A stretch of 64,000 nt of DNA from Amycolatopsis sacchari (GTDB taxonomy: Bacteria > Actinomycetota > Actinomycetes > Mycobacteriales > Pseudonocardiaceae). Below, one piece after another: positions 15,822 through 25,896 of the stretch. Position 1 is the stretch's first letter. Each line of letters starts with the position of its first letter. The stretch spans positions 248,001-312,000 of the forward strand of contig NZ_FORP01000001.1 in NCBI RefSeq assembly GCF_900114035.1. The letters run 5' to 3'. Both the position numbers and the translations under genes were made by a program. Below the pieces are notes generated by a model, which was given only the letters and a program-made list of their open reading frames with translations, searched no databases and was not told the origin of the DNA.

Positions 15822-15850
15822 CCGCAGGAGTCCTGACGAGGGGAAGTCGT

Positions 15851-17332
<1,482 letters not shown>

Positions 17333-17344
17333 GAGAGGAACACC

Positions 17345-18850
17345 ATGAGCTTCACGCTGGCAACGATGCTGCGGGAGTCGAGACTGGCGGCGCCGGACAA
17401 GGTGCTGTGCCACTTCGGCGACACGTCGTTCACCTACGCGCAGGTGGACGAGGTGTCGGGCCGGGTGGCGGCGAGCCTGCTCGCGCTGGGGCTGCGGCGC
17501 GGGGACAAGGTCGCGGTGCACCTGCCGAACCTGCCCCAGTTCCTGTTCACCTACTTCGGCATCCTCAAGGCCGGGCTGGTCATGGTGCCGCTCAACCCGT
17601 TGCTGCGGGCCGCCGAGATCACCTACCACCTGTCCGATTCGGACTCCCGGCTGCTGATCACGTTCGAGTCCTTCGCGCCGGAGGCCGCCAAGGCGGCGTC
17701 CGAAGTGGACGTTCCGCTCTACGTCGTCACCACGCCCGGCAACGCGCAGCCCGCGGGCACGCACCACTTCGACGAGCTGTACTCCAGCGCGGACACCGGC
17801 GACCTCGTGCCCACCAACGCCGACGACACGGCGGTGCTGCTCTACACGAGCGGCACCACCGGGCGGCCGAAGGGCGCCGAGCTGACGCACTTCCAGCTGT
17901 ACATGAACTGCACGGTCAGCGGTGAGCTGTTCGGCTTCCGCGACGACGACATCGGTGTCGCCGTGCTGCCGCTGTTCCACGTGTTCGGGCTGTCCAGCGT
18001 GCTCAACGTCGCCGTCCGCTACGCGGGGACCGTCGTGCTGGTGCCCCGGTTCGACGCCGGCGCCGTGCTCGACGCGATCGAACGGCACCGCTGCACCGTG
18101 TTCTCCGGCGTGCCGACGATGTACCACGCCCTCGCCCACGCCGACCTCGGCGGACGCGACCTGTCGTCGCTGCGGGTGGGTTCGTCCGGGGGCGCGGCGA
18201 TCCCCGGCGAGACGATCCGCGCGTTCGAGGAGAAGTTCCCCGGCGTCGTGATCCTGGAGGGCTACGGGCTGTCGGAGACGGCGAGCACCGCGACCTTCAA
18301 CCGCAGCGCCGAGGAACGCAAGGTGCTCTCGATCGGCAAGCCGATCTGGGGCGTGGAGGTCCGCGTCGTCGACGAGTTCGACCGGCCACTGCCGCCCGGC
18401 CCCGACCACGTCGGGGAGATCGTCATCCGCGGGCACAACCTGATGAAGGGCTACTACAAGCGGCCCGAAGCGACCGAGGAGGCGTTCCGGGGCGGCTGGT
18501 TCCACACGGGCGACCTCGCCTACGCCGACGAGGACGGCTACTTCTTCATCGTCGACCGCAAGAAGGACCTGATCATCCGCGGCGGCTACAACGTGTACCC
18601 GCGGGAGATCGAGGAGGTGCTGTACGAGCACCCGGCCGTGGGCGAGGCGGCGGTGATCGGGCGGCCCGACGAGAAGCTGGGGGAGGAGGTGGTCGCCGTC
18701 GTGAGCACGACGGGTGAGGTGACGCCGGAGGAGATCGTGGCGTACTGCCGCGAACGGCTCGCCGCCTACAAGTACCCCCGCGAGGTGCGCATCGTCGGCG
18801 AGCTGCCGAAGGGCCCCACCGGCAAGATCCTGAAGAAGGAGCTGCGGTGA
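17345..18850 (+). CDS. Long-chain acyl-CoA synthetase (FadD type)
   Basis: A 501-residue ANL-superfamily ligase. Motifs are the P-loop LLYTSGTTGRPKGAEL near residue 164, GYGLSETAST (A5), the hinge region DRKKDLIIRGGYNVYPREIE near 407 and the catalytic C-terminal Lys in PTGKILKKEL. It activates a carboxylic acid through an acyl-AMP to the CoA thioester. It lies between the EthA-type monooxygenase and a PTE-family hydrolase, with 12-base and overlapping junctions, so the three are co-transcribed. A plausible substrate is the acid or hydroxy acid released after ring or chain oxygenation. Confidence 0.9.
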   Translation: MSFTLATMLRESRLAAPDKVLCHFGDTSFTYAQVDEVSGRVAASLLALGLRRGDKVAVHLPNLPQFLFTYFGILKAGLVMVPLNPLLRAAEITYHLSDSDSRLLITFESFAPEAAKAASEVDVPLYVVTTPGNAQPAGTHHFDELYSSADTGDLVPTNADDTAVLLYTSGTTGRPKGAELTHFQLYMNCTVSGELFGFRDDDIGVAVLPLFHVFGLSSVLNVAVRYAGTVVLVPRFDAGAVLDAIERHRCTVFSGVPTMYHALAHADLGGRDLSSLRVGSSGGAAIPGETIRAFEEKFPGVVILEGYGLSETASTATFNRSAEERKVLSIGKPIWGVEVRVVDEFDRPLPPGPDHVGEIVIRGHNLMKGYYKRPEATEEAFRGGWFHTGDLAYADEDGYFFIVDRKKDLIIRGGYNVYPREIEEVLYEHPAVGEAAVIGRPDEKLGEEVVAVVSTTGEVTPEEIVAYCRERLAAYKYPREVRIVGELPKGPTGKILKKELR

Positions 18851-19809
18851 CGGCGGTGCCCACGGCCGGCGGCGTGGTCGACAGCGCCGACCTCGGCCGC
18901 ACCTACATGCACGAGCACATCTTCACGCTCACCGCCGACGTGCAGCAGAACTTCCCCGAGGAGTGGGGGGACGAGGAGACGCGGGTCGCCGACGCCGCGG
19001 ACAAGCTGAAAGCGCTTGCCGCGCAGGGGGTCCGCACGATCGTCGACCCGACCGTGATCGGGCTGGGCCGGTACATCCCGCGCATCCAGCGGGTCGCGGA
19101 GCGGGTGCCGGAGCTGAACATCGTCGTCGCGACCGGGATCTACACCTACGAGAGCGTGCCGCACTTCTTCACCCACCGCGGCCCGGCGGTGGGGCGGCCC
19201 GAGCCGATGGTGGAAATGTTCGTCCGCGACATCACCGAGGGCATCTCCGGCACCGGCGTGCGGGCCGGGATGCTCAAGTGCGCGATCGACGCGCAGGGCA
19301 TGACCGCCGGCGTGGAGCGCGTGATGCGGGCCGTCGCGCAGGCGCACCACCGCACCGGGACGCCGATCACCGTGCACACGCACCCGTCGTCGCGGACGGG
19401 GCTGGAGGTCAAACGCGTGCTGTGCGACGAGGAGGGCGTCGACCCGGGGCGGGTCGTGCTCGGGCACAGCGGCGACACCACCGACTGCGACCACCTCGCC
19501 GAACTGGCCGACGCGGGGTTCGTGCTGGGGATGGACCGGTTCGGCATCAACCTGGAGACCACGTTCGAGGCCCGCGCCGACACCCTCGTCGAGATGTGCC
19601 GCCGCGGGTACGCGGGCAGCATGGTGCTGTCGCAGGACGCCTCGTGCTACATCGACTGGATCGAACCGGAGCTCATGGCGCTGCTGCCGCAGTGGCACTA
19701 CCTGCACATCGCCGACGAGGTGCTGCCGTACGTGCGCGAGCGCGGCGTCACCGAGGAGCAGATCGAGACGATGCTCGTCGGCACGCCGCGCCGCGTCTTC
19801 GAGGGCTGA
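18847..19809 (+). CDS. Phosphotriesterase-family amidohydrolase, probable lactonase
   Basis: A 320-residue TIM-barrel amidohydrolase of the PTE family. The metal ligands are all visible: TYMHEHIF (HxH) at residue 20, the bridging Lys in GMLKCAID near 143, THTHPSS near 177, GHSGDTT near 205 and the Asp in SQDAS near 263. Actinobacterial relatives such as mycobacterial PhP hydrolyse lactones more than phosphotriesters. The GTG start overlaps the ligase stop by 4 bases (GTGA). As third gene after a Baeyer-Villiger enzyme, opening of the lactone is a sensible job. Confidence 0.88.
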   Translation: MTAVPTAGGVVDSADLGRTYMHEHIFTLTADVQQNFPEEWGDEETRVADAADKLKALAAQGVRTIVDPTVIGLGRYIPRIQRVAERVPELNIVVATGIYTYESVPHFFTHRGPAVGRPEPMVEMFVRDITEGISGTGVRAGMLKCAIDAQGMTAGVERVMRAVAQAHHRTGTPITVHTHPSSRTGLEVKRVLCDEEGVDPGRVVLGHSGDTTDCDHLAELADAGFVLGMDRFGINLETTFEARADTLVEMCRRGYAGSMVLSQDASCYIDWIEPELMALLPQWHYLHIADEVLPYVRERGVTEEQIETMLVGTPRRVFEG

Positions 19810-19810
19810 C

Positions 19811-20479
19811 TCAGGTGGCGAGGAAGGCTCTCACCTGGGACAGGACGACCGCGTCGGTGAGGTACCCGAGGTGGGTCTGGCAGGCCACGTAGTTGTTGGC
19901 CGCCCCGCTCAGCGCGGTGCTGGTGTAGGGGATGATGATGCCGTCACACGGCGAGTACCAGGTGGCGAACCGCGTCGGCCCCGGGGTTTCGTCGCCCGAG
20001 GTGACGGTGGCGATGAACGACGAGCCCGGGTACATCTCCTGGCAGGAAGGGTAGATCAGGCACGCCCCGGCGTAGGTGGTGCCGTGGTTCGCCCCGGCGA
20101 GCGAGGCGACGTGGGCCACGGACGCGGTGCCCCCGAGCTGCTTGACGTACCAGTCCGTGACGAGCCCGCCCATCGAGTGGTTCACGATGTCCACTTTGGA
20201 CGCGCCGGTCCGCTGGCGCACCTGGTTCACGTACGCGGCCAGGCCCGCGGCGCTCGTGCGGTTGGACTGCGCCCAGTTGTAGTCGTAGGCGTACAGCTCG
20301 TCACCGCTGTACCCGGCCGCGGCGAACAAGGCCTCCGCGGTCACCCAGTTCGACGCGTTTCCGGTGTAGCCGTGGACGAAGATGACGGGGGTGTGGGTGG
20401 CGGCCCGCGCGGTACCGGCACCGGCGAACGTCAGCGCGGCCGTGCACACCGCGAGCAGAACGCCCAGAACGCGACGCAT
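19811..20479 (-). CDS. Secreted lipase/esterase (class 2 lipase, alpha/beta hydrolase)
   Basis: The precursor has 222 residues. The signal peptide MRRVLGVLLAVCTAALTF is followed by an AxA-type cleavage site near residue 26 (TARAATHTP). The mature part opens with the oxyanion strand VIFVHGYTGNASNW, then the nucleophile elbow VNHSMGG near residue 118, an acid in YSPCDGIIIP and a C-terminal His (CQTHLGYL). Four Cys suggest disulfides. It fits the Streptomyces/Bacillus class 2 lipases. ATG 20479 has an excellent ribosome site, GAGGAGG. Convergent with the PTE-type gene, 1 base apart. Confidence 0.9.
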   Translation of the reverse strand: MRRVLGVLLAVCTAALTFAGAGTARAATHTPVIFVHGYTGNASNWVTAEALFAAAGYSGDELYAYDYNWAQSNRTSAAGLAAYVNQVRQRTGASKVDIVNHSMGGLVTDWYVKQLGGTASVAHVASLAGANHGTTYAGACLIYPSCQEMYPGSSFIATVTSGDETPGPTRFATWYSPCDGIIIPYTSTALSGAANNYVACQTHLGYLTDAVVLSQVRAFLAT

Positions 20480-20683
20480 GGAACCTCCTCGTCGAGGGAA
20501 CAGGGGGTCTCCGAGTGTCCTGCGCCCGGCGCGGCGGGGGCATCGGTGAAACAGCCGGTCCCCGCGAGGAACGATCGGGCAGTGCGTCCGCGTGTGCGGG
20601 GCAAACGCGCGCTCCGCCACTCACCGGCAGCACGAAAAACCGTGGTGGGGTCGTGCCGGGGACCCGAAAAACGGGCGTTCGCG

Positions 20684-20713
20684 TTGACCTGGGACCATCC
20701 GCACCCCTAGCTT
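20684..20713 (+). promoter_or_regulatory. Promoter of the SRPBCC-ligase gene, probably leaderless
   Basis: A -35 element TTGACC (20684-20689) and a -10 element TAGCTT (20708-20713) are separated by 18 bases. Transcription should start about 7 bases downstream, at or next to the ATG at 20721, and no Shine-Dalgarno sequence precedes that ATG, so a leaderless message is predicted. The rest of the 241-bp gap to the lipase gene shows no other clear signal. Confidence 0.55.
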
Positions 20714-20720
20714 CGGGCGA

Positions 20721-22754
20721 ATGCCGGATTGCGTCAGCATCGACGGCCACGTCGACTCCCCGCGTCGTGACGTGTGGCGGGTGCTCAGCTCACCCGACCT
20801 GTACCCGCGGTACTTCCGCGGGGTGGGCTCCTGCGAGCGGTCGGGCCCGCTGGCGGGGCGTGGCGCCCGCTACCGGATCCGCCTGAACCTGTGTGGCGCG
20901 CCCGTCGAGCACGAGCTGCGGGTGCTGGTCAGCCGCAAGGAGGAGCAGCTCGTGCTGGACAGCGAGGGCGGCACCGCGGGCTCGGTGTCGCTGCAGCTGT
21001 CCGACGAGGGTTCCGGGACCCGGGTGAAGTGCCTGTTCTTCCGCCCGCCGGGCGGCGGCCGGACCAGCGCAGGCAGCCTGAAGGAGTGGGTGCTCGACGG
21101 CCTGGCGCGCATCGGCAGGCACCTGGCCGACGTGCCCGAGAAGGTGCCGCCCCCGCGGCCGCCGACGGCGCTGCAGATCGCGAACACCCTGGTCGCGGCG
21201 GGCATCCTGAGCCCGGCGCGGCCCGACCGCGTGCTGCGCCAGCTGCGGGCGGCGAGCCGGTGGGGTGCGACGCTCGCGGGAGGCTACACCGCCGCCGCGC
21301 GCACGGCCCCCAAGGAGGTCGCGATCGTCGACGACCACGGCCAGCGGTGGACCTTCGCCGAGCTGTCGCAGTTCGCCGACCGCTTCGCCGGGGTGCTGCG
21401 GCGGATGGGCGCCGGCCCGGAGGGCAAGGTCGCGCTGATGGCGCGCAACTCCGGTGAGCTGGTGCTGACCCTGCTGGCCTGCGCGAAGCTCGGCGCGGAC
21501 GCGGTGCTGCTGAACACCGGCCTCGCCGCGCAGCAGGTGCTGGAGGGCGTCGAACGGCACGGCGCGGTGATCGTCGTCGCCGACCCCGAGTTCACGCCGC
21601 TGCTGGCCGGGCTGCCCGCGTCGACCGCCTGGATCGGCACGGACACCATCGCCGCGCTCGTCGAGCGGGCGCCCGACGTGGAAATCGACCCGCCCGAGCA
21701 GCCGGGCCGCCTCGTCGTGCTCACGTCGGGCACGACCGGCGCGCCGAAGGGCGCCAGACGCCCGACACCGAAGGGCCTGTCGGCCGTGGTGGCGTTGCTG
21801 TCGCGGATCCCGTTGCGGACCAGCGACCGGATCCTCATCGCCGCACCGCTGTTCCACACGTGGGGATTGTCGGCGCTGCAGGTCGGGATGCCGCTGCGGG
21901 CGACCGTCGTGCTGCAGCGGCGGTTCGACGCGGAGGAATGCCTGCGGGCGGTTTCCCGGCACCGCTGCACGGCGATGTTCGTCGTGCCCGTGATGCTGCA
22001 GCGGATCCTCGCGCTGCCGCCCGAGGTGCGGGAGCGCTACGACACGAGCAGCCTGCGGGTGGTCGTGAGCAGTGGTTCCGCGCTGCCCGCCGCGCTCGTC
22101 ACGAGCTTCCTGGAGGAGTTCGGCGACGTCCTCTACAACTTCTACGGCTCCACCGAGGTGTCCGCGGCGGCCATCGCGACGCCCGAGGACCTGCGGTGCT
22201 CACCGGCGACGGCCGGGTACCCGCCGCTCGGCTCGCGCGTGGCGGTGCTCGGCCCGTCCGGCGAACCACTGCCGCCGGGGGAGGTCGGCTGGATCCACGT
22301 GGGCAACGACCTGCTGTTCGACGGCTACACCGACGGCAGCGGACGGCCGGTGCGCCACGGGCTGATGGACACCGGCGACCGCGGCTACCTCGACGCCGAC
22401 GGCAGGCTCTTCGTGTCCGGCCGCGCCGACGACATGATCATCTCCGGTGGGGAGAACGTGTTCCCGCGCCCGGTGGAGGAGGCGCTGGCCAGGCTGCCGG
22501 GGGTCGTCGACGCCGCCGTCGTGGGGGTGCCGGACCCCGAGTACGGGCAGCGCCTGGTGGCGTACGTGGTGAGCGATCCACGCGCCGGGCTGACCGAGGA
22601 CGGCGTGCGCGAGTACCTCAAGCACCGCGTGGCGCGGTTCGCGCAGCCGCGTGAGGTGTTCTTCGCCGCGGACCTGCCGCGCACGCAGACGGGCAAGGTG
22701 CTGAAGCGCTTCCTCGCCGACGACGGCTGGCTCGCGGGGCAGGGGATCCGCTAA
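20721..22754 (+). CDS. Fusion of an SRPBCC lipid-binding domain with an acyl-CoA synthetase
   Basis: The protein has 677 residues in two parts. Residues 1-140 form an SRPBCC (polyketide-cyclase-like) domain beginning VSIDGHVDSPRRDVWRVLSS; residues 165-670 are a FadD-like ANL ligase with VVLTSGTTGAPKGARR near 335, FYGSTEVSAA near 477, SGRADDMIISGGENVFPRPV near 572 and the catalytic Lys in TQTGKVLKRF. The N-terminal domain might present or sense the hydrophobic acid that the ligase activates. The role is unknown; both domains look intact. It is divergent from the lipase gene, so fatty-acid use downstream of lipolysis is a fair guess. It ends with a 4-base convergent overlap. Confidence 0.88.
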   Translation: MPDCVSIDGHVDSPRRDVWRVLSSPDLYPRYFRGVGSCERSGPLAGRGARYRIRLNLCGAPVEHELRVLVSRKEEQLVLDSEGGTAGSVSLQLSDEGSGTRVKCLFFRPPGGGRTSAGSLKEWVLDGLARIGRHLADVPEKVPPPRPPTALQIANTLVAAGILSPARPDRVLRQLRAASRWGATLAGGYTAAARTAPKEVAIVDDHGQRWTFAELSQFADRFAGVLRRMGAGPEGKVALMARNSGELVLTLLACAKLGADAVLLNTGLAAQQVLEGVERHGAVIVVADPEFTPLLAGLPASTAWIGTDTIAALVERAPDVEIDPPEQPGRLVVLTSGTTGAPKGARRPTPKGLSAVVALLSRIPLRTSDRILIAAPLFHTWGLSALQVGMPLRATVVLQRRFDAEECLRAVSRHRCTAMFVVPVMLQRILALPPEVRERYDTSSLRVVVSSGSALPAALVTSFLEEFGDVLYNFYGSTEVSAAAIATPEDLRCSPATAGYPPLGSRVAVLGPSGEPLPPGEVGWIHVGNDLLFDGYTDGSGRPVRHGLMDTGDRGYLDADGRLFVSGRADDMIISGGENVFPRPVEEALARLPGVVDAAVVGVPDPEYGQRLVAYVVSDPRAGLTEDGVREYLKHRVARFAQPREVFFAADLPRTQTGKVLKRFLADDGWLAGQGIR

Positions 22755-23755
22755 GGCGTGTCCTGGCTCCGGGCGACCTCGGCGGTGTGCGCGGGGAGGT
22801 AGCGCTCGCCCATCACCTGGTCGCTCAGCGGGTCCAGCGCGGCCAGCGCCTCGGCGTCCAGGGTGAGCTCCAGCGCGGCCGCGTTCTGCTCCAGCCGGGC
22901 GGGGCTGCGAGTGCCCGGAATGGGTGCCAGCGCGACCCCGAGCCGCTCGGCCTGCGCGTACACCCAGGCCAGCGCCACCTGCGCCGGGGTCGCCCCCAGC
23001 CGGGTAGCCACCTCGCGCACGGTCTGCGCGATCTTCTCGTTGGCCGCGCCCGCCTCGCCGGCGAAGCGGGGGTTGGTGCGCCGGAAGTCCTTCTCGCCCA
23101 GCGTGGCGCGGTCCAGGGTGCCGGTCAGGAACCCCCGCCCCAGCGGCGAGTACGGCACCAGCCCGACCCCCAGCTCGGCCATCACCGGGACGACCGCCTC
23201 GACGTCGCGGGTCCACAGCGAGTACTCGCTCTGCACCGCGGTGATCGGGTGCACCGCGTGCGCCCGGCGCAGCAGGTCGCCATCGACCTCGGACAGGCCC
23301 AGATGGCGGACCTTGCCCGCCTCGACCAGCTCGGCCATCGCCCCGACGGTTTCCTCGATCTCCACGTCCTGGGGCGGGCGGTGGGCGTAGTACAGGTCGA
23401 TCACGTCGACGCCCAGGCGCAGCAGCGAGGCGTCGCAGGAGCGCAGCACGAAGTCCCGGGAACCGCGGATGCGGCGTGCCCGGTCACCGGCGCTGCGGTC
23501 GATGCCGAACTTGGTGGCCAGCTGCACCTGGTTCCGGCGGCCGTGGATGGCCCGGCCCACCAGCACCTCGTTGTGCCCGCTGCCGTAGGCGTCGGCGGTG
23601 TCCAGGAACGTGATGCCCAGCTCCAGGGCCCGGTCGATGGTGGCGAGGCCGCCCTCCCAGTCGGCGGCGCCGTAGCTCTCGCTCATCCCCATGCAGCCCA
23701 GGCCCATCGCGCTGACGGTGAGGCCGGGTGAGCCGAGCGTGGTTCGGGTGATCAT
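22751..23755 (-). CDS. Aldo/keto reductase
   Basis: A 334-residue AKR of the AKR13-like group. The catalytic tetrad is visible: Asp and Tyr in FLDTADAYGSG, Lys in QLATKFG, and His in DLYYAHRPP. The NADPH-binding end contains PIPGTRSPARLEQN. It reduces aldehydes or ketones with NADPH; the substrate is not evident. I use the ATG at 23755, preceded by AAGGAG with 9-base spacing; an in-frame ATG at 23773 lies before that ribosome site. It is convergent with the fusion ligase gene. Confidence 0.9.
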   Translation of the reverse strand: MITRTTLGSPGLTVSAMGLGCMGMSESYGAADWEGGLATIDRALELGITFLDTADAYGSGHNEVLVGRAIHGRRNQVQLATKFGIDRSAGDRARRIRGSRDFVLRSCDASLLRLGVDVIDLYYAHRPPQDVEIEETVGAMAELVEAGKVRHLGLSEVDGDLLRRAHAVHPITAVQSEYSLWTRDVEAVVPVMAELGVGLVPYSPLGRGFLTGTLDRATLGEKDFRRTNPRFAGEAGAANEKIAQTVREVATRLGATPAQVALAWVYAQAERLGVALAPIPGTRSPARLEQNAAALELTLDAEALAALDPLSDQVMGERYLPAHTAEVARSQDTP

Positions 23756-23850
23756 GCGCGGACGCTCCTTCATCCCGGCGGACCGGGGACTTGGCGGACG
23801 CCGCCGACCCTAGGAGCTGGTGCGCGCTCCAGGTCAACCTGGGAAAGCGC

Positions 23851-24780
23851 TTACTCCAGCCCGTCCCGGTCCGCCCAGTCCAGCAGGGTGTCCAGCGAGT
23901 ACACGGCTTCGTCGATGCCCTCGTGCAGGTCGCCGAGCTTCGCGAACCGGGCGGGGACCGTGGCGATGGTGCATTCGCGGGGCTCGACGTCGTCGATCTC
24001 GTCCCACGTGATCGGTGTCGACACCGTCGCCTCCGGCACGCCGCGCACCGAGTACGCGGAGGCGATGGTGTGGTCGCGCGTGTTCTGGTTGTAGTCCACG
24101 AACACCAGCGCCGGGTCGCGGTCCTTGCGCCACCACGTCGTCGTCACGTCGTCGGGGGCGCGCCGCTCGACCTCGCGCGCGAACGCGAGCGCCGCGCGCC
24201 GGACCTCCTGGAACCCCCAGCGCGGCTCGATGCGGACGTAGACGTGCAGCCCGTCCCCACCCGAGGTCTTGGGCCAGCCGACCGCGCCGAGTTCGGCCAG
24301 CACCTCCTCCACGACGTGCGCCACGCGCCGCACGCGGGCGAAGTCGGCCTCCGGCCCGGGGTCCAGGTCGATCCGCCACTCGTCCGGCCGTTCGGTGTCG
24401 GCCCGGCGCGAGTTCCACGGGTGGAACTCCACAGTGGACATCTGCACGGCCCAGAGCACGCTCGCCAGCTCGGTGACGCACAGCTCGTCGGCGTACCGGT
24501 CGTAGCGGGGGAAGTGCACGCGCACGGTCTCCAGCCACGGCGGCGCGCCGTGCGGGATCCGCTTCTGGTGCACCTTGTCGCCGCTGACGCCCGACGGGAA
24601 CCGGTGCAGCATGCACGGCCGCTCACGCAGCGCGCGGACGATGCCGTCGCCCACCGCGAGGTAGTACCGCGCGAGGTCCAGCTTCGTCTCCCCGCGCGCC
24701 GGGAAGTACACGCGGTCCGGGTGCGACAGGCGCACGGTCCGGTCCCCGACCTCGAGCTCCACCGCGTCGTCCTTGGCCAT
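23851..24780 (-). CDS. LigD-type NHEJ polymerase/primase domain protein
   Basis: A 309-residue stand-alone polymerase domain of the archaeo-eukaryotic primase type. The catalytic acidic pair is in WRIDLDPGPEADF near residue 138, with the HxV site GGDGLHVYVRI near 175, and LSHPDRVYFP near the N-terminus. In bacteria this domain of LigD fills gaps with ribonucleotides during Ku-dependent end joining; actinobacteria also carry separate copies used in base-excision repair. No ku or ligase gene is in this window. It lies directly after the sigma-factor terminator and so must have its own promoter within about 40 bases. Confidence 0.9.
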   Translation of the reverse strand: MAKDDAVELEVGDRTVRLSHPDRVYFPARGETKLDLARYYLAVGDGIVRALRERPCMLHRFPSGVSGDKVHQKRIPHGAPPWLETVRVHFPRYDRYADELCVTELASVLWAVQMSTVEFHPWNSRRADTERPDEWRIDLDPGPEADFARVRRVAHVVEEVLAELGAVGWPKTSGGDGLHVYVRIEPRWGFQEVRRAALAFAREVERRAPDDVTTTWWRKDRDPALVFVDYNQNTRDHTIASAYSVRGVPEATVSTPITWDEIDDVEPRECTIATVPARFAKLGDLHEGIDEAVYSLDTLLDWADRDGLE

Positions 24781-24819
24781 ACCGGGAATCTAGCCGGAAA
24801 AGGCGGCGGTGGCCGGACG

Positions 24820-24862
24820 AAAAAACGCCCGCGACCCCCAGGTTCCCGGGGATCGCGGGCGT
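24820..24862 (-). terminator. Intrinsic terminator after the sigma-factor gene
   Basis: Read on the minus strand, a perfect 10-bp stem ACGCCCGCGA/TCGCGGGCGT, extended by a C4/G4 stretch with one bulge, is followed by six U residues (A run at 24820-24825). It begins 17 bases past the stop of the sigma gene. It is the clearest Rho-independent terminator in the window. Confidence 0.85.
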
Positions 24863-24878
24863 GCTCACTGCGCAGGGG

Positions 24879-25820
24879 TCAGCCGGCCACCGGCATCAGC
24901 GCCTCACGCCGCTGCGGGTCGCGCAGCTCCGTCAGCGCTTCCTGCTCCAGGCGCCGGGCCTGCGCCCGGGTCACCCCGACCTGCTCGGCCGCCTGCTGCA
25001 GCGTGCGCTGCCTGCCGTCGGCCAGCCCGTACCGCAGCGAAATGACCTTCTTCGCCAGCGGGGGCAGGGACTCCAGCGCCTCGTCGAGCAGCACGGTGGT
25101 CGCCTCGCGGGCGATCGCGTCGCCCACCGGGTCGTCCTCGGTGCTGCCGATGAGGTCACCCAGCTCGACCTCGCCGTCGCCGATCGGCACGTCGAGGCTC
25201 GTGGTCACCCTCGCCACCGACTTCAGCTCGACCACCCTGGCCTCCGGCAGCGACGCGGCCGCCGCCAGCTCCTCCACCGTGGGGTCGTGGTCCAGGTCCC
25301 GCCGCAGCGCCGCCTCCGCCCGCTCAAGCTTCGCGAGCTGGTCGCTGGCGTGCTCGGGCACGCGGATCGCGCGGCTGCCGAAGGCGATCCCGCGCTGCAT
25401 CGCCTGCCGGATCCACCACATCGCGTACGTGGAGAACTTGTAGCCCTTGGCGTAGTCGAACTTCTCCACCGCGCGGATCAGCCCGAGGTTGCCCTCCTGC
25501 ACGAGGTCCAGCAGCGGCATCGAGCGCTCACGCCGCTTGCGCGCGGCGGCCACCACGAGCCGCAGGTTGGCCGTGATCATGTGGTCCTTGGCCCGCGCGC
25601 CGTCGCGGACGACCCGCTCGAGGTCGCGCCGGTCGAAGGTCAGCTCCTGCTCACCGGCGTCGGCTCGCCGGAGCAGCTCTTCCGCGTACACCCCCGCCTC
25701 GATCCGCTTGGCGAGCTCGACCTCCTCGGTCGCCGTCAGCAGCGGCACCGACCCGATCGCGTCCAGGTAGACGCGCACGCTGTCGGGTTCCTCGGTCCGC
25801 CGTTCGGTGCGTCTCGCCAT
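24879..25820 (-). CDS. Group 2 (HrdB/SigB-like) sigma-70 factor
   Basis: A 313-residue sigma factor with regions 1.2 (DSVRVYLDAIGSVPLLTATE), 2 (NLRLVVAAARK, GNLGLIRAVEKFDYAKGYKF, then STYAMWWIRQAM), 3 and 4 (LSLRYGLADG-like segment and the HTH TLQQAAEQVGVTRAQARRLE). It lacks the long acidic N-terminus of primary sigma factors, so it is a principal-like stress or stationary-phase factor. The ATG at 25820 was chosen for its spacing from GGAAGGGGG; GTG or ATG a few codons upstream are alternatives. A strong terminator follows. Confidence 0.9.
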   Translation of the reverse strand: MARRTERRTEEPDSVRVYLDAIGSVPLLTATEEVELAKRIEAGVYAEELLRRADAGEQELTFDRRDLERVVRDGARAKDHMITANLRLVVAAARKRRERSMPLLDLVQEGNLGLIRAVEKFDYAKGYKFSTYAMWWIRQAMQRGIAFGSRAIRVPEHASDQLAKLERAEAALRRDLDHDPTVEELAAAASLPEARVVELKSVARVTTSLDVPIGDGEVELGDLIGSTEDDPVGDAIAREATTVLLDEALESLPPLAKKVISLRYGLADGRQRTLQQAAEQVGVTRAQARRLEQEALTELRDPQRREALMPVAG

Positions 25821-25871
25821 GATCATCACCCCCTTCCGGAACGTCCGCCTTGTTCAACGAACGAACCGTCT

Positions 25872-25888
25872 GCCGAATTCCATTCGGC
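25872..25888. promoter_or_regulatory. 7-bp inverted repeat between TetR and sigma genes
   Basis: GCCGAAT, spacer TCC, ATTCGGC. It lies 8 bases after the TetR stop and 50 bases before the sigma start. It could be a weak terminator for the GNAT-TetR operon (no U run) or an operator for the sigma gene; I cannot decide. Confidence 0.4.
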
Positions 25889-25896
25889 CCGGGGTG

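Noticed and set aside
24820-24862. Terminator hairpin as an operator for the LigD-type gene
   Set aside because: The stem followed by six U residues on the minus strand fits an intrinsic terminator for the sigma gene much better.
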